From Spinacia oleracea (lineage: Eukaryota; Streptophyta; Magnoliopsida; Caryophyllales; Amaranthaceae), in the NCBI RefSeq assembly GCF_020520425.1, contig NC_079492.1:108287157-108351156 (forward strand): a stretch of 64,000 nt of DNA, read 5' to 3'. Shown piece after piece: positions 44,873-57,959 of the stretch (position 1 is the stretch's first letter; each line of letters starts with the position of its first letter). The position numbers and the translations under genes are program-made. A model generated the notes under the pieces. It was given only the letters and a program-made list of their open reading frames with translations, ran no database searches and had not been told where the DNA came from.

Positions 44873-47122
44873 CTAAATGTCATCTTGAGCATTCTCTAGA
44901 GTTTGTTGTTCGACTCGAATTTCTTCGAGGTCTACTTTTCTCCCACTTGTCATTTTGGAAATGTGATCTTTCTCCAAAAAGACACCATCTCGAGCAACAA
45001 ACACTTTGTTCTCAGATGTATTGTAGAAGTAATACCCCTTTGTTTCCTTTGGATAGCCCACAAGGATACATTTGTCAGATTTTGGATGAAGTTTGTCTGA
45101 AATTAATCGTTTGACGTATACTTCACATCCCCAAATCTTAAGAAAAGACACATTTGGAGGCTTTCCAAACCATAATTCGTATGGAGTCTTTTCGACAGCT
45201 TTAGACGGAGCTCTGTTTATAGTGAGTGCAGCTGTATTTAGTGCATGTCCCCAAAATTCTAATGGAAGTTCGGCCTGACCCATCATTGACCTGACCATGT
45301 CTAGCAAGGTTCTGTTCCTCCGTTCTGACACACCGTTCCATTGTGGTGTTCCAGGAGGAGTCAATTCTGATAGAATTCCACATTCTTTCAGATGGTCATC
45401 AAATTCATAGCTCAGATATTCACCGCCTCTATCAGACCGCAGTGCCTTGATCTTCTTGCCTAATTGATTCTCTACTTCACTCTGAAATTCCTTGAATTTG
45501 TCAAAGGATTCAGACTTATGCTTCATTAGGTAGACATAACCATACCTACTGAAGTCATCAGTGAAAGTGATAAAGTAGCTGAAACCACCTCTAGCATTTG
45601 TACTCATTGGTCCACATACATCTGTATGGATTAAACCCAATAGTTCATTTGCTCTTTCTCCAACTTTAGAGAAAGGTTGCTTTGTCATTTTGCCAAGTAA
45701 ACATGATTCGCATTTACCATAATCCTCTAAGTCAAATGGTTCTAGAATTCCTTCCCTTTGAAGTCTTTCTAAGCGTTTCAAGTTTATATGGCCTAATCGA
45801 CAATGCCACAGATAGGTGAGATCTGAATCATCCTTTTTGGCCTTTTTGGTATTTATGTTATATACTTGTTTGTCGTGATCTAATAAATAAAGTCCATTGA
45901 CTAATCTAGCAGATCCATAAAACATCTCTTTAAAATAAAACGAACAACTATTGTCTTTTATTATAAAGGAAAATCCCTTAGCATCTAAGCAAGAAACTGA
46001 AATGATGTTTTTAGTAAGACTTGGAACATGGAAACATTCTTCCAGTTCCAAAACTAGCCCGGAGGGCAACGACAAATAGTAAGTTCCTACAGCTAATGCA
46101 GCAATCCGTGCTCCATTTCCCACTCGTAGGTCGACTTCACCCTTGCTTAACTTTCTACTTCTTCTTAGTCCCTGTGGATTGGAACATAAGTGTGAGCCAC
46201 AACCTGTATCTAATACCCAAGAAGTTGAATTAGCAAGTATACAGTCTATAACGAAAATACCTGAAGATGGAACGACTGTTCCGTTCTTCTGATCTTCCTT
46301 TAGCTTTGGACATTCTCTTTTGTAATGGCCTATTCCATCACAATAAAGACAGCTTGATGTGGACTTGTCCTGCTTTGATTTAGCATTGCCCTTGGACTTT
46401 CCACCTTTCTTGAATGGTCTCTTTCTAGCCTTGAGTAAATCTCTGGCTTCACAGTCCAGTACTATTTCAGCCTTTCTAACAAGGTGAATAAATTCTGCAA
46501 CTGTTTCTTCTCTTGGTTCACTTAGGTATTGTTGCTTGAAGCGACCAAACCCACTGTGTAGTGAATTGAGCAAGACAGAGACTGCCATCCTTTCGCTTAT
46601 TGGTGTTCCTAGTAGACTTAGGCGATCAAAATATGAACACATAAGATCCACATGGAACCTCAGTGGGACGCCTACCCTCTGTTTAGTGCGAAGGAGCTGA
46701 ACATGTGTTTCTTGGACCTCCATCCTATAACACCTGTTGGGAGAACTAACCTTTAGCCCAGACATTGATTCAATCAACTCATGGACGTTCAGGTCCCTGT
46801 CCTCCGTACTTCCACGACAGATATCCCTCAGATTCTTGATGAGCGTAAAAGGTTCATAGGCTACAAACCTTCTAGCCCAATCATCAGGGATATTGTTCAG
46901 CATGAGACTCATAACCTTTTTGAGATCCGCATCCCAGGCGTAAAATCTCTCAGGGGTCATGTCTCTGGCATAGTAGCTTGGCATGGGATGTGATAGTACA
47001 TACTCAAGTCCATTGAGTTTGACTATTTCAACTAGCTTAGCTTCCCATTCAAGAAAATTTGTCAGGTTCAGCTTGACCATAAGCTCAGAACCCATGATGA
47101 TGTTTTGATTGTTGTTTGCCAT
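44873..47122 (-). CDS. Copia gag, protease and integrase part
   Basis: Start taken at ATG 47122 (MANNNQNIIMGSELMV), 14 codons inside the longest frame, because Copia gag proteins commonly begin so. 749 residues. In frame coordinates of the longer ORF: gag to about 270; zinc knuckle C-X2-C-X4-H-X4-C at 272-285 (CLYCDGIGHYKREC); aspartic protease WVLDTGCGSH with Asp-Thr-Gly at 319-321; pre-integrase LWHCRLGHINLKRL; integrase core with DVCGPMS, TFTDDFSRYGYVY, RSDRGGEY and TPQWNGVSERRNRTL (D, D, E catalytic set). The frame ends at an amber codon after LENAQDDI, in the variable stretch between integrase and RT. No other stop or frameshift. Confidence 0.92.
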   Translation of the reverse strand: MANNNQNIIMGSELMVKLNLTNFLEWEAKLVEIVKLNGLEYVLSHPMPSYYARDMTPERFYAWDADLKKVMSLMLNNIPDDWARRFVAYEPFTLIKNLRDICRGSTEDRDLNVHELIESMSGLKVSSPNRCYRMEVQETHVQLLRTKQRVGVPLRFHVDLMCSYFDRLSLLGTPISERMAVSVLLNSLHSGFGRFKQQYLSEPREETVAEFIHLVRKAEIVLDCEARDLLKARKRPFKKGGKSKGNAKSKQDKSTSSCLYCDGIGHYKRECPKLKEDQKNGTVVPSSGIFVIDCILANSTSWVLDTGCGSHLCSNPQGLRRSRKLSKGEVDLRVGNGARIAALAVGTYYLSLPSGLVLELEECFHVPSLTKNIISVSCLDAKGFSFIIKDNSCSFYFKEMFYGSARLVNGLYLLDHDKQVYNINTKKAKKDDSDLTYLWHCRLGHINLKRLERLQREGILEPFDLEDYGKCESCLLGKMTKQPFSKVGERANELLGLIHTDVCGPMSTNARGGFSYFITFTDDFSRYGYVYLMKHKSESFDKFKEFQSEVENQLGKKIKALRSDRGGEYLSYEFDDHLKECGILSELTPPGTPQWNGVSERRNRTLLDMVRSMMGQAELPLEFWGHALNTAALTINRAPSKAVEKTPYELWFGKPPNVSFLKIWGCEVYVKRLISDKLHPKSDKCILVGYPKETKGYYFYNTSENKVFVARDGVFLEKDHISKMTSGRKVDLEEIRVEQQTLENAQDDI

Positions 47123-49942
47123 ATTAAAACTACAATTGAAAAGAATAAACAAATAAATAACCATTCACAGTTTCTCTTAATAAACTTAAATTCTAGCATA
47201 CATGCATAATTCAATGTTTATTAAGCATTTTATTCAAGTTATGTGTTCCGGCAGGTGTGAATAAAATGATTCCAAGATCCTAAAATCATTGAAGAACTAA
47301 GCACAGTTTGTCGACTTAATCCTAGAACATCTTAGGTAAGCAAAAGCCTTTTGCTAATAGTCTAGAAACTATTCTTGGTTGATAGGTACGTCTAAGAACT
47401 TATTAGGTAAACCTATCGAATTTGCCACGACATAAAAGGACTCCTTACTTATATCGTTGAGTTTCACCAAAACTAACATGTACTCACAATTATTTGTGTA
47501 CCTTGCCCCTTTAGGACCAATAAGTAACACCTCGCTGAGCGAAAACTATTACTAGATTGATGTAAAGGATATCCAAGCAAGTGTATATTTTGGCATGGCA
47601 CCTTTTAACTCAATTTTTAAGTTTGGAACTTAAGGCTCTTACTATGTTGGTTAGATTTTAAGTGAACTAAAATCCTTAATCATGCAACATAATAAGCTTT
47701 TGATCTCATGCATTTTAAGACATATTTAAAGCAATAAATAACTTAAAACATGCATAAGATATTTGTGATCTAGTATGGCCCGACTTCATCTTGAAGCTTT
47801 GACTTCAAAGTCCGTCTTGAAAATCTCCGTGGGAGGCACCATTTTCTTCAAATAGGATAAGCTATAACTAATTACAACTATTTGATGGTACGCAGACCAT
47901 ATTTGAATTGAAAAATAACTTTGGTGCTTTAGACCAATTACATTCAAATTAATGGTACGCAGACCATATTTTCTATCCTATTTGGGCCATACTAGTCACT
48001 TCATAACCTGCAAAACAGTACATATACAATATATACCATTCACCCATTCATTATCATGAATGGCCCACATAGCTGGTTAGTAAAACACATTATGCATCAC
48101 GTAAACATTTGCAGCAATTAATCAAGGTCACCAATAATCTACCAATTATTCAGTCCTTATTAATTCTAATCGAGTTGTTTTAACCTTAAGGATTTGTAGA
48201 CCTAATCAAGAGTTTATGACTAAAAAGCGCTCCCACTCAAACCAATAAATTCATATGCTTTACTAATTTTAAACATAAAATTGTATTTCTAGTCTAACCG
48301 GAAACATACAAATTTAATTAAAATTTAAAGCTCATATAAATTTATAATTGAATCCAAAAATTTAATTTAATTTCAGTCGCATTTAAATTAATTCATGATT
48401 TTAATTTTAGTAAAATAATTAGAATAAATTAATTAATTCATCATATGCTTTACTAAAATCCAAGAAATTAATTCAAATTATTAATTTTAAAATTAATTAA
48501 AATTACGTGAACTGAAATTTTCAAATTAAACATTCAAAACGATCTAATCGAAACGCAAACACCCTACGCGTTGCACGCCCATGGGCCGTACGCACACAGC
48601 CATTGCTGGCCATGTGCGCGCAGCCCATGCGCTCGTAGCATAGCTGCTGCTGTCCCAACGCAAGCCTCCGCACAGCGCCCCATCGCACGCGAGCTATCGC
48701 TCGCAGTGCGCGCGCGAGATCGCTCGCTGGGCGCGCTGGCTCGCTCGCTGGCGCGCGAGATCGCTCGCTGGTGCGCGCGAGCCATCGCTCGCTGGCGCGC
48801 GAGATCGCTCGCTGCGCGCGCGCGAGCCATCGCTCGCTGGTGCGCGACATCGCTCGCTGGGCGGGCGACGTCGCGCGCTGTGCGCGCGAGTGATGCTGTG
48901 CGCAACGCTCGTGGCACGCGAGCTTGCGCTCGCTGCGCGCGAGGCTGCGCGCACTTGTGCGAGGCAGCGCGCGTTGTGGCGCAGCTCGCTTGCTGCCCAC
49001 ACGCGACTGCCTTGGCTCGCCCCTCGCCCATGCCCATACGTTCATTGCTCGTGGCACACGACACAAGGCAGGGCTGCTGCCTTGCGCTCGTGCACTACGC
49101 CCTTGCTCATTGCATTCGTGCCGCACGGGCGACGAGCTCCCTTGCTCGTCGTCGCATGCCCGCATTATACAACACCCCTTAAGGGTAACACGAAGCGTCC
49201 ATTGCTTCGTGCGTGCAAGTTATTTGAACGAATCGCATAAAAATTTAAAATTTATATTTAAAATTAATGACAAATTAATAAATATTATTAATTTCATAAT
49301 TTTAGGGCGAAAAAATCGAAAATTTATTATCCAATTGATTTCCGATTGTTATGGATTCAAGTCTAGGTCATAAAAATTTAAAATTTATCGTAAATTTACA
49401 ATTTTTATGGTGGTTTTTAATCATAGGTTTCTAATTAAATTACAATTAATTATGAAAATCAAATTAATTCTAAATTATTCTAATTTTCAACAAATTAATC
49501 ATAATTACAAATTAGATTGCATAATTAACAAGACTAGGCATTCAAACTTGTTAAACATATGCAGTAGGTCAATCAAAAATTCAAGATTTATCAACAAGAA
49601 TCGCAAATATTTAATTTAACATCTTAAATTTACGAAATTTTGCATTCGAAAAACTAAAACCTTCGAAAAGTCATAGTTAGGCTTCGAATTTGAGAATTCT
49701 GGGTTCGGCAGAAAAATACTATTTTTGTCAAAATTTTAGAATGCCTTTTACATGCGAAATTGACACAAAAATCACTCAATTCGGATGAGTAACGAAGAAA
49801 CTGCCGAAAAACTGCGTACATATAATTAAATAAACGCAATTTGCAATTAATTAACAATTACGAAAATTAATCACCCCTTTTAATTCTTGCAAATTTGTAA
49901 TATTTAACCATGTTCATGCAATTTAGATTATGAAAATAATAA
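47123..49942 (-). other. Long leader of the inner Copia
   Basis: 2.8 kb between the primer site and gag, unusually long for Copia. No conserved reading frame. Contains a GC-rich island at about 48540-49190 and AT-rich flanks; the parts near the primer site and near gag are matched in the outer element's leader. Confidence 0.6.
48640..49010. repeat. GC-rich degenerate minisatellite in the Copia leader
   Basis: Repeats of GCGCGAGATCGCTCGCTGG and GCGAGCCATCGCTCGCTGG with variable spacing of about 24-34 bp. The Ala/Arg/Ser-rich reading frames over it on both strands are products of the repeat. Confidence 0.8.
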
Positions 49943-49959
49943 GAGGCTCGTGATACCAC
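49943..49959 (-). other. Primer-binding site of the inner Copia
   Basis: On the minus strand GTGGTATCACGAGCCTC follows the LTR end CCTAACA. It resembles the initiator-methionine tRNA site TGGTATCAGAGC with a few differences. Confidence 0.75.
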
Positions 49960-51299
49960 TGTTAGGTTATGATACATATGACATTTACATAGATCATGCG
50001 GAAACAACCATTAACCCAGGAAACATATTATTTACACATAATCATATAGCATAATTAGATGCATACTCTTTGTTGCGTGCCCTCCCTAGCTGCGCCCGAA
50101 CCGAACAAGAACAAGTCTTTTAGGACTCCAAGTGTCGTCCCTCCGTAGATAGTCCACAGCACGTCCGGATCCGCCTTAAGATTGACCAACTAGAATCGCC
50201 CTTAAGGTACTAGAAAATTTCGGCACTTTTGAGCAAGATGTGTGTTTGATTTTCTCTCAAAAACTCACTTTTGAATACTTTAAAACTTGTATATAAATTA
50301 TGACCCCTAGGCCTTTATTTATAGAGTTATGGAAAAGGAATCGTAATCCTAGTAGGATGCGAATTAATTGGAATTAGAATCCTATATGAATTCTATTTAA
50401 TTAATTTATCCAATTAGGAATAGACATTTAATCATACACTGACTCTTGCTGATTCAGGAATCACGCATGAGCACAAACTCACACACACACGGCAGCCACA
50501 AGGACTGCCCATGCGTGCGAGCTGCAGCCCACGCAGCAAGGCCCACGCATCCGTGGCCTTGGCGCGCGCTGGGCTTGTGGTGTGCGTGCTTGCTGGGCGA
50601 CGGCCTGGCTTCGTGCTGGGCCTTCGTCCGGCAGGCCTCGTCCGATGCTAATTCGTACGATACGCTTCCGATTAAATTTCCATTTCCGGAATCTATTTCC
50701 GATACGAACAATATTTAATATTTCCGATTCCGGAATTAATTTCCGTTTCGAACAAATATTTAATATTTCCGTTTTCGGAATTATTTTCCGATTCCGGCAA
50801 TATTTCCGATTCTGACAATATTTCCGTTTCCGGCAATATTTCCGATTCTGGTAATATTTCCATTTCCAATAATATTTTCCGATACGTACCATGTTTCCGT
50901 TTCCGGTAACATCTACGACTTGGATAATATTCATGTTTCCGATACGATCCATATTTCCGTTTCCGGCAATATCATCGTTTCCGGAGTATTCATTTCTTGC
51001 CTGTGACGATCTTAGCTCCCACTGAAACCAAGATCCGTCGGTTCCGAATATTCATAGATGGAGTATTTAATGCCATTAAATACTTGATCCGTTTACGTAC
51101 TATTTGTGTGACCCTACGGGTTCAGTCAAGAGTAAGCTGTGGATTAATATCATTAATTCCACTTGAACTGAAGCGGCCTCTAGCTAGGCATTCAGCTCAC
51201 TTGATCTCACTGAATTATTAACTTGTTAATTAATACTGAACCGCATTTATTAGACTTAACATAGAATGCATACTTGGACCAAGGGCATTATTTCCTTCA
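49960..51299 (-). repeat. 5' LTR of the inner Copia
   Basis: 1340 bp; TATA box (TATAAATA, minus strand) at 50316-50323; GGAAAC/AATATTGCCGG repeats at 50690-51000. Confidence 0.92.
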
Positions 51300-51312
51300 T
51301 CATAACCTAACA

Positions 51313-51330
51313 GTGGTATCACGAGCCTCT
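51313..51330 (+). other. Primer-binding site of the outer Copia
   Basis: GTGGTATCACGAGCCTC, identical to that of the inner element, after the final 8 bp of the outer 5' LTR (ACCTAACA, 51305-51312). Confidence 0.75.
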
Positions 51331-53950
51331 TATTATTTTCATAATCTAAATTGCATAAACATGGTTAAATTTCACAAATTTGCAAGGAATTAAAAGGGAT
51401 GATTAATTTTCGTAATTGTTAATTAATTGCAAATTGCTTTTATTTAATTATATGTACGCAGTTTTTCGGCAGTTTCTTCGTTACTCATCCAAATCGAGTG
51501 ACTTTTGTGTCAATTCCGCATGTAAAAGGCATTCTAAAAGTTTGACAAAGATAATATTTTTCGGCCGAACCCAGAATTCCCAAATTCGAAGCCTAACTAT
51601 GACTTTTCGAAGGTTTTAGTTTTTCGAACGCAAAAGTTTGTAAATTTAAGATGTTAAATTAAATATTTGCGATTCTTGTTGATAAATCTTGAATTTTTGA
51701 TTGACCTACAGTATATGTTTAACAAGTTTGAATGTCTAGCCTTGTTAATTATACAACCTAATTTGTAATTATGATTAATTTGTTGAAAATCGAATAATTT
51801 AGAATTAATTTGATTTTCATAATTAATTAATGGTTTAATTAGGTATCTATGATTAAAATCCACCATAAAAATTGTTAATTTATGTTAAAATTTTAATTTT
51901 TATGACCTAGATTTGAATCCAAGTTAATCGGAAATTAATTGATTAATAAATTTTCGATTTTTCGCCCTAAAATTATGAAATTAATATGTTTTATTAATTT
52001 GTCATTAATTTTGAATTAAAAATTTTAAATTTTTATGAAAACACTAATTAATGTTGCACGTACAAAGCAATGGAAGCTACATGTTACCCTTAAGGGGTGT
52101 TGTATAGTGCGGGCACGCGGCGACGAGCAAGGGAGCTCGTCGCCCGTGTGGTACGAATGCAGCGAGCAATATAGCGCATGACGCGCGCACGAGGCAAGGG
52201 AGCCTGTGCGTGTGTGTCGTGTGTGCTATACGATGGGCGAGGGCGACGATTTAAGGCACGAGCGACGAGCAAGACGCGTGTGGACAACGATGCTACCGCG
52301 CCACAGCGCGCCTGGCTCGCTCAGCCAGCAAGCAGAACGCGCGAGCAGGGAGCGATCCCTCGCTCGGCGCGCGCTGGCGTGCGGAGCAACACGCGACACA
52401 GCACAAGGCTGCGCGCTGCGTGGCCAGCTGTGGCGTGTGGCTGTGTGTGCCTTGTGCTACGATCAATCGAGCGGGGCGCGCTGCCTCGTAGCTTGATGGG
52501 ACTTGGGCGCAAGCCCAAGTGCCTCATCTTGCGACGATTGGTACGTTTTGATTTTGATTTTGAATTTTCAGTTCGGAAATAATTTTAATTAACTTTAAAA
52601 TTGATAATTTAAATTGTTTTCTTGGAGTTTAATTTTGAATATTATAATTATTATAAATGTTATTTTATACTAATTATTTTACTAAAATTAAATCCTTGAA
52701 TTAATTTAAATTCATTTAATTCAACTGAAAATAAATTAAATAAATGGATTCAATTATAATTTTATATGAGCTTTAAATTTTAATTAAACTTGTATGTTTC
52801 CGGTTAGACTAGAAATACATTTTTATGTTTAAAATTAGTAAAGCATATAAAGTTATTGGTTTAAGTGGGAGAAATTTTAGTCATAAACTCTTGATTAGGT
52901 CTACGAATCCCTTAAGGTTAAACAACTTGATTAGAATTAATAAGGACTGAATAATTGGTAGATTATTGGTGCCCTTAATTAATTGCTGCAAATATTTATG
53001 TGATGCATAACATGTTTTACTAACCAGCTATGTGGGCCATTCATGATAATGAATGAGTGAATGGTATATATTGTATATATACTGTTTTGCAGGTTATGAA
53101 GTGACTAGTATGGCCCAAATAGGATAGAAAATATGGTCTGCGTACCATTAATTTGAATGTAATTGGTCTAAAGTACCAAAGTTGTTTTTCAATTCAAATA
53201 TGGTCTGCGTACCATCAAATAGTTGTAATTAGTTTTAATTATAGCTTATCCTATTTGAAGAAAATGGTGCATCCCACGGAGATTTTCAAGACGGACTTTG
53301 AAGTCAAAGCTTCAAGATGAAGTCGGGCCATACTAGATCACATTTATCTTATGCATGCTTTAAGTTATTTATTGCTTTAAATATGTCTTAATTATGCATG
53401 AGATTGTGGCTTGATTATGTTGCATGATTAAGGATTTTAGTTCACTTAAAATCTAACCAACATAGTAAGAGCCTTAAGTTCCAAACTTAAAAAAAAAATT
53501 GAGTTAAAAGGTGCCATGCCAAAATAACACTTACTTGGATATCCTTTATTCATCGATCTTAGTAATAGTTTTCCGCCATAGCGAGGTGTTACTTATCGAT
53601 ACTAAAGGGGTAAGGTACACAAATAATTGTGAGTACATGTTAGTTTTGGTGAAACTCAACGATATAAGTAAGGAGTCCTTTTATGTCGTGGCAAAATCGA
53701 TAGGTTTACCTAATAAGTTCTTAGACGTACCTATCAACCAAGAGTAGTTTCTAGACTATTAGCAAAAGGCTTTTGCTTACCTAAAATGTTTTAGAATTGA
53801 GTCAAAATACATAATGTGCTTAATTCTTCAATGGTTTTAGGGTCTTGGAATCATTTTATTCACACCTACCGGAACATTAAATTCGAATAAAATGCTAATA
53901 ACTTGTTTCAATTGCATGATTGCTTTAATTCTCAAGTTATTACTCATGAT
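51331..53950 (+). other. Leader of the outer Copia
   Basis: Matches the inner element's leader in much of its length (for example 53030-53340 and 53560-53870 against 47270-48070 inverted). Its GC-rich island (52090-52510) shares its start, ACCCTTAAGGGGTGTTGTAT, with the inner one and then differs. Confidence 0.6.
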
Positions 53951-56900
53951 AAATGTTTAGACTTTGCATGATTCAATGTATGTTTTAATTATTGTTTATA
54001 ATTAAATATCTTGCACTGCGGTAAATCCTTTTAGAAAAGTAACAGTAAATTTCCTCGATTGGTAGTGAATCCAAGAACGATTCACGAAAATGAGAGAAAA
54101 TGAGAAATTTAAAATGTACGTTTCTTATAGCGACTTTTATGGTTGTTTTCGAGTAAAAAAATCGAATGGCAAACCAATTGGTGCTTGTGAATTCAAAATA
54201 CACTGTAGTTTTGAGATCATAAAGCATTGAGCTTAAACGCTCAGCTTTACCAATGGTTAACAACCTAACATATTTTTCCATTTAATTCTCGAATGAGTCT
54301 AGTCCCTAGACATTCGAATAGATCGATGCTTAGAGAACTTTAGAAGCTTCTGGTAAGATCATCTAGTTGAAACAAAATATTCAACATAAATTAAAATGGT
54401 AAGAACCTTGTTGGAGTGACATTGGACATGTCTAACAAAGTATAAAAGTCAACTCTAAAGAATTCAATTCTTAAGACTATAAGAAAGGGTACAAGAAATA
54501 GGAAAACAAAGGAACAAATGAAAGGAATTTACAATTCCGTTTCTACCTAAAAGTTAATATTTAAAGAGAAGTGACCTAGCAATCAAACTTCCTTGGTATC
54601 ATATACCGCTTGAGGTTCTTACTTCGGTAATAACTCAAACAATGGAAGCTAGGCTACACTAATTAATGACCTACAAGTGGGAAATGAAGCATGGCAATGC
54701 TACATTAGTTGTAGGGTCATCTAGTTTGTTTTAAGTCCTTTCAAAGGCTGGAACTTAATGGTTGTTTTGTTCCATAATCAGCATACCTAAATTTCTGCTT
54801 CAAACACAGAAAGACTCACATTCAGAAGAACAAAAACAATGTTTGTTTGTTTATTTGAATGAAATGGTCATTTACGGGTTGAGTCAATATGCTTGATTAA
54901 AACAAACAACTCTTTAACAATAAAACTTTACTAGGTTCAAATCAAACCCTTGATTTGAGTTCCACTAATCTTTGGCATTGTTGCTTAGACCATATCAACA
55001 AGTTAACACTCATAAGCTTTATTTTGATGGACTTTTGAAAGTTGATTGATTTCTAGATCAATTCAATACAAGCTAGTCTTACTTGTTGAAAGTAACAAAA
55101 GATATGAACTATTGTTAGAACGCCTAGACGATAGAGTTCAAAGCTAAAGAAAGGTTTTATGACTTTATTATTTCACATAGATTTGAGTGAATATAGGTTT
55201 ATTTACTCAATGTGATATAAGTTTGAATCTGTTTGGCTAGTTCAAAGATTCAGAAGTATAAATCCCACTTGGAAAGAAATCACAAAGATCTAGGTTAGAT
55301 CATGTTGATGATTACTTGAAGACCAAAATTGATCATCAAAGATTGTGTGTAGTAAATTCACAATCTAGCTCCATAAGATATGGCATATGTAAGTTGGAAT
55401 GATCGAAGTCGATTAGTACTTGATTCGATCAATGATGGATCATAAAGACTTTTCCTATAATTTCTAAAACAAAATGCTCAACTGCCACCAAACTAAACCA
55501 AATTCGTCAAAGCTATTGAAAAGTAATTTCAGAATATCTTTTCAATAATTATATATCTAGAGAGTTGCTAAACTCAGTGGGAGCTTAGTGTTTGTCATTC
55601 AACAAACTAAGGCCCAAGTATAGATATATGTATCATTGTGATTTATTCAAATGAGACACACGGATATTTTTTCTACCACGAATTTTTGAGAACATAATGT
55701 TTGTTTGCTCGAAATAATGTCCTTTTGGAGATTCGTTTCCAAAATGACAAGTGGGAGAAAAATAGACCTCGAAAGTCTTCGAGGCGAATAACAAACATAA
55801 AACGGAGATTCCGGAGGCTTTTCGAAGTTCTTTAGAAAATCCGAACACTTATTCTTTAAGGACTTTAGAAGTGGCTTTAAAGAATAGACATCTCTTAGAA
55901 GACTTTACAAGTGCTCCAAGGAGAACAGAATATTCAAAGGACTTTCAAGTGGCTATTGATATTCTATTTGTTTTATGTTCTATACCCAAATAGGCATAGA
56001 GTTCAAGTCACTGGAACTATGATATTCTTCTATTGGATAGTGAAGAAACATGGAGTTCATGTCACTATATTCTTCTATTAGATAGTGAAGAAACCTACAA
56101 CTTGCAGTCAAACTATTATCATATAGATTAATGAGTTTGTGACCTGTAAGAAAGCTATGACGAAACCCATATTCCCTAAAATGGTTAGAGGCCATATATA
56201 GACTCAAATGTTTTAAATGGTTAGAGGCCATAAAACATACTCAATGTTTTGATGACAAAAATGAAATTTTGTTGATTTGCAAGAATAGTTTCACACCTAT
56301 TGGTTGCAAGTTTGTTTTAAGGATAAAAACCATCAAACATGAAATTGTGTTAACACACAAAGCTAGATTAGTTGCTAAAGGTTACAAGCAAATTAATGGC
56401 ATGGATTGTGTTGAAACCTCATGCATAATCGTAATGCTCAAGTCTATAATTCAAGCAATGATTGCATATAGGTACATATGGCAATTGGATGACAAAACGT
56501 ATTCCTCAATCAAATGTTGGAAGAAACTATGTACATGGCATGTCATAGGATTTGTGGATCCAAATAATGCTTGAAAAGGAAAGCTAGCTTATGAAATCTA
56601 AGTACAGATTTAAGCAAGCAATTGGGAATTGGAATTGTATTTTAGTGAAGCTAATAAGTATTTTAGTTTCATAAAATGTACATGATTCTTATGGATATAT
56701 AAGAAGTTTAGTGGGAGTACGTAAAACTTAATTGGTCCTATGTGTATCACACACATATCTCTTTATTGTGAAATAACATTCAAATACTAATGACTTAGAT
56801 TTGAAATTATTCATCAATGATGGACCATGGCGAAACTTAGTACATACTGGGTATTAAGATCTATTTAAGATCTTATAATATTGTTTTAGATTAAGTAATG

Positions 56901-57880
56901 GCATTTACTAAATCAAACACGGAAGATTCCATTGGAGATATTCGACCCATGTGAATAAATCTAAATAATGAATGTTTGAACTATGTATAAGCATTTACTA
57001 AGTTAAACATCAAAGGATCTAAGTGAGATTCTTAACCTATATTATATGTCAAAGAATTTAGCTGGATTCAGTATCTACTGAAATTGAATGAGCTAAAGTT
57101 ACATGAATAGAATTCAATTGGGAATTATTCTGCAAAAGAATTTATCATGTATAATATAATATGAGGATCGCCAAAAACGTATCGTATGGCTTTAGGCATG
57201 ACGAACATATACCAGTCTATATTGATCTAAGTGAAGATTAACTAGATTGAGATCGAGAATACTTATGGTACTTGAAAAGGTACATAGGAATAGTTCTTGA
57301 TTCAAGGAAATAAAGATATGCTAAATATTGATGCTACACGCATAAACACTGGCAAAGGATCAAGCAAGACCCTTTGGAGTTAACCATTGACAAGGACGAG
57401 CTAAAGAGCATCGTGTTTTGAAATGGCAACATGGATTGGAGACCATGAGTTGTTGCGTGGGAAATTAAAATATTAATTTCTATGTTCCAAAGATACAGCT
57501 GGAAAGTCTTCCACATATCTGTGAACTGCTTGGATAAGTAAATCCAAACAAAGCATCACTAGCAACCTAAACAGTTGAAGTAAAAGTACTTATTGCCTAA
57601 GAAGCAATAGAACAGAGTTGTTTATGTTAAAGAGTTCTTCATTGAACTTGGGTAGATCACATGTCTGATGACTTGATGGTTCTTCATTGCAAAATGCGTA
57701 GAACCACTCTTGTAGCTAGAAAGAATAGATCACAAACTAAACACACTCAAAAGATCTTATCATCCTATCTCGAAAAGACATTCGATGAAAAGGATATTAA
57801 GATTGGCAAAGCATGATAACTAAACCCATGCAACAAGTGAGAAACAACACTCACATTGTAGCACTGGAAATCAAGCATAG
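53950..57880 (+). pseudogene. Decayed gag-pol of the outer Copia
   Basis: No full domain survives. Recognisable remnants: a pre-integrase-like stretch near 54975-55010; the CCAAAATGACAAGTGGGAGA segment after integrase near 55738; an RT piece at 56269-56574 with FTPIGCKFVLRIKTIKHE and HKARLVAKGYKQINGMDCVE, parallel to the inner RT; a YLKRY remnant near 57270; and an RNase H end near 57780-57840 (ACTAAACCCATGCAACAAGT). Many stops and indels lie between. Divergence from the inner element is far greater here than in the LTRs. Confidence 0.8.
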
Positions 57881-57959
57881 CTTTGAATTCCATGAACTAT
57901 TTTAAAGATGGGTTAGAGGCCCATGGTTGTAAAACATTGGGGTTGAACATTTATCATAT

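Larger units (their letters stand above)
40932..51299 (-). mobile_element. Inner Copia LTR retrotransposon, nearly intact, young
   Basis: 10,368 bp, minus strand. LTRs 49960-51299 (5') and 40932-42271 (3'), both 1340 bp; I noticed only about three differences in the parts compared. Perfect TSD TCATA at 40927-40931 and 51300-51304, inside the outer Copia LTR. Primer site at 49943-49959, long leader to about 47123, gag-pol 47122-43136 with one internal amber codon, then a 0.86-kb 3' region and purine tract. Near-identical LTRs point to a recent insertion. Confidence 0.95.

Noticed and set aside
47123-47164. Fourteen extra N-terminal residues of the Copia gag
   Set aside because: The downstream ATG (MANNNQ) fits Copia gag starts better; the upstream Met adds only a hydrophobic leader not expected for gag.
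43136-47164. Two separate Copia genes
   Set aside because: The two frames are in the same phase and joined by 38 open codons after one TAG, so they are one polyprotein gene with a stop, not two genes.
48521-49182. Ala/Arg-rich frames of 100-214 codons on both strands
   Set aside because: They follow the GC-rich GCTCGC minisatellite in the Copia leader and have no consistent start or domain.
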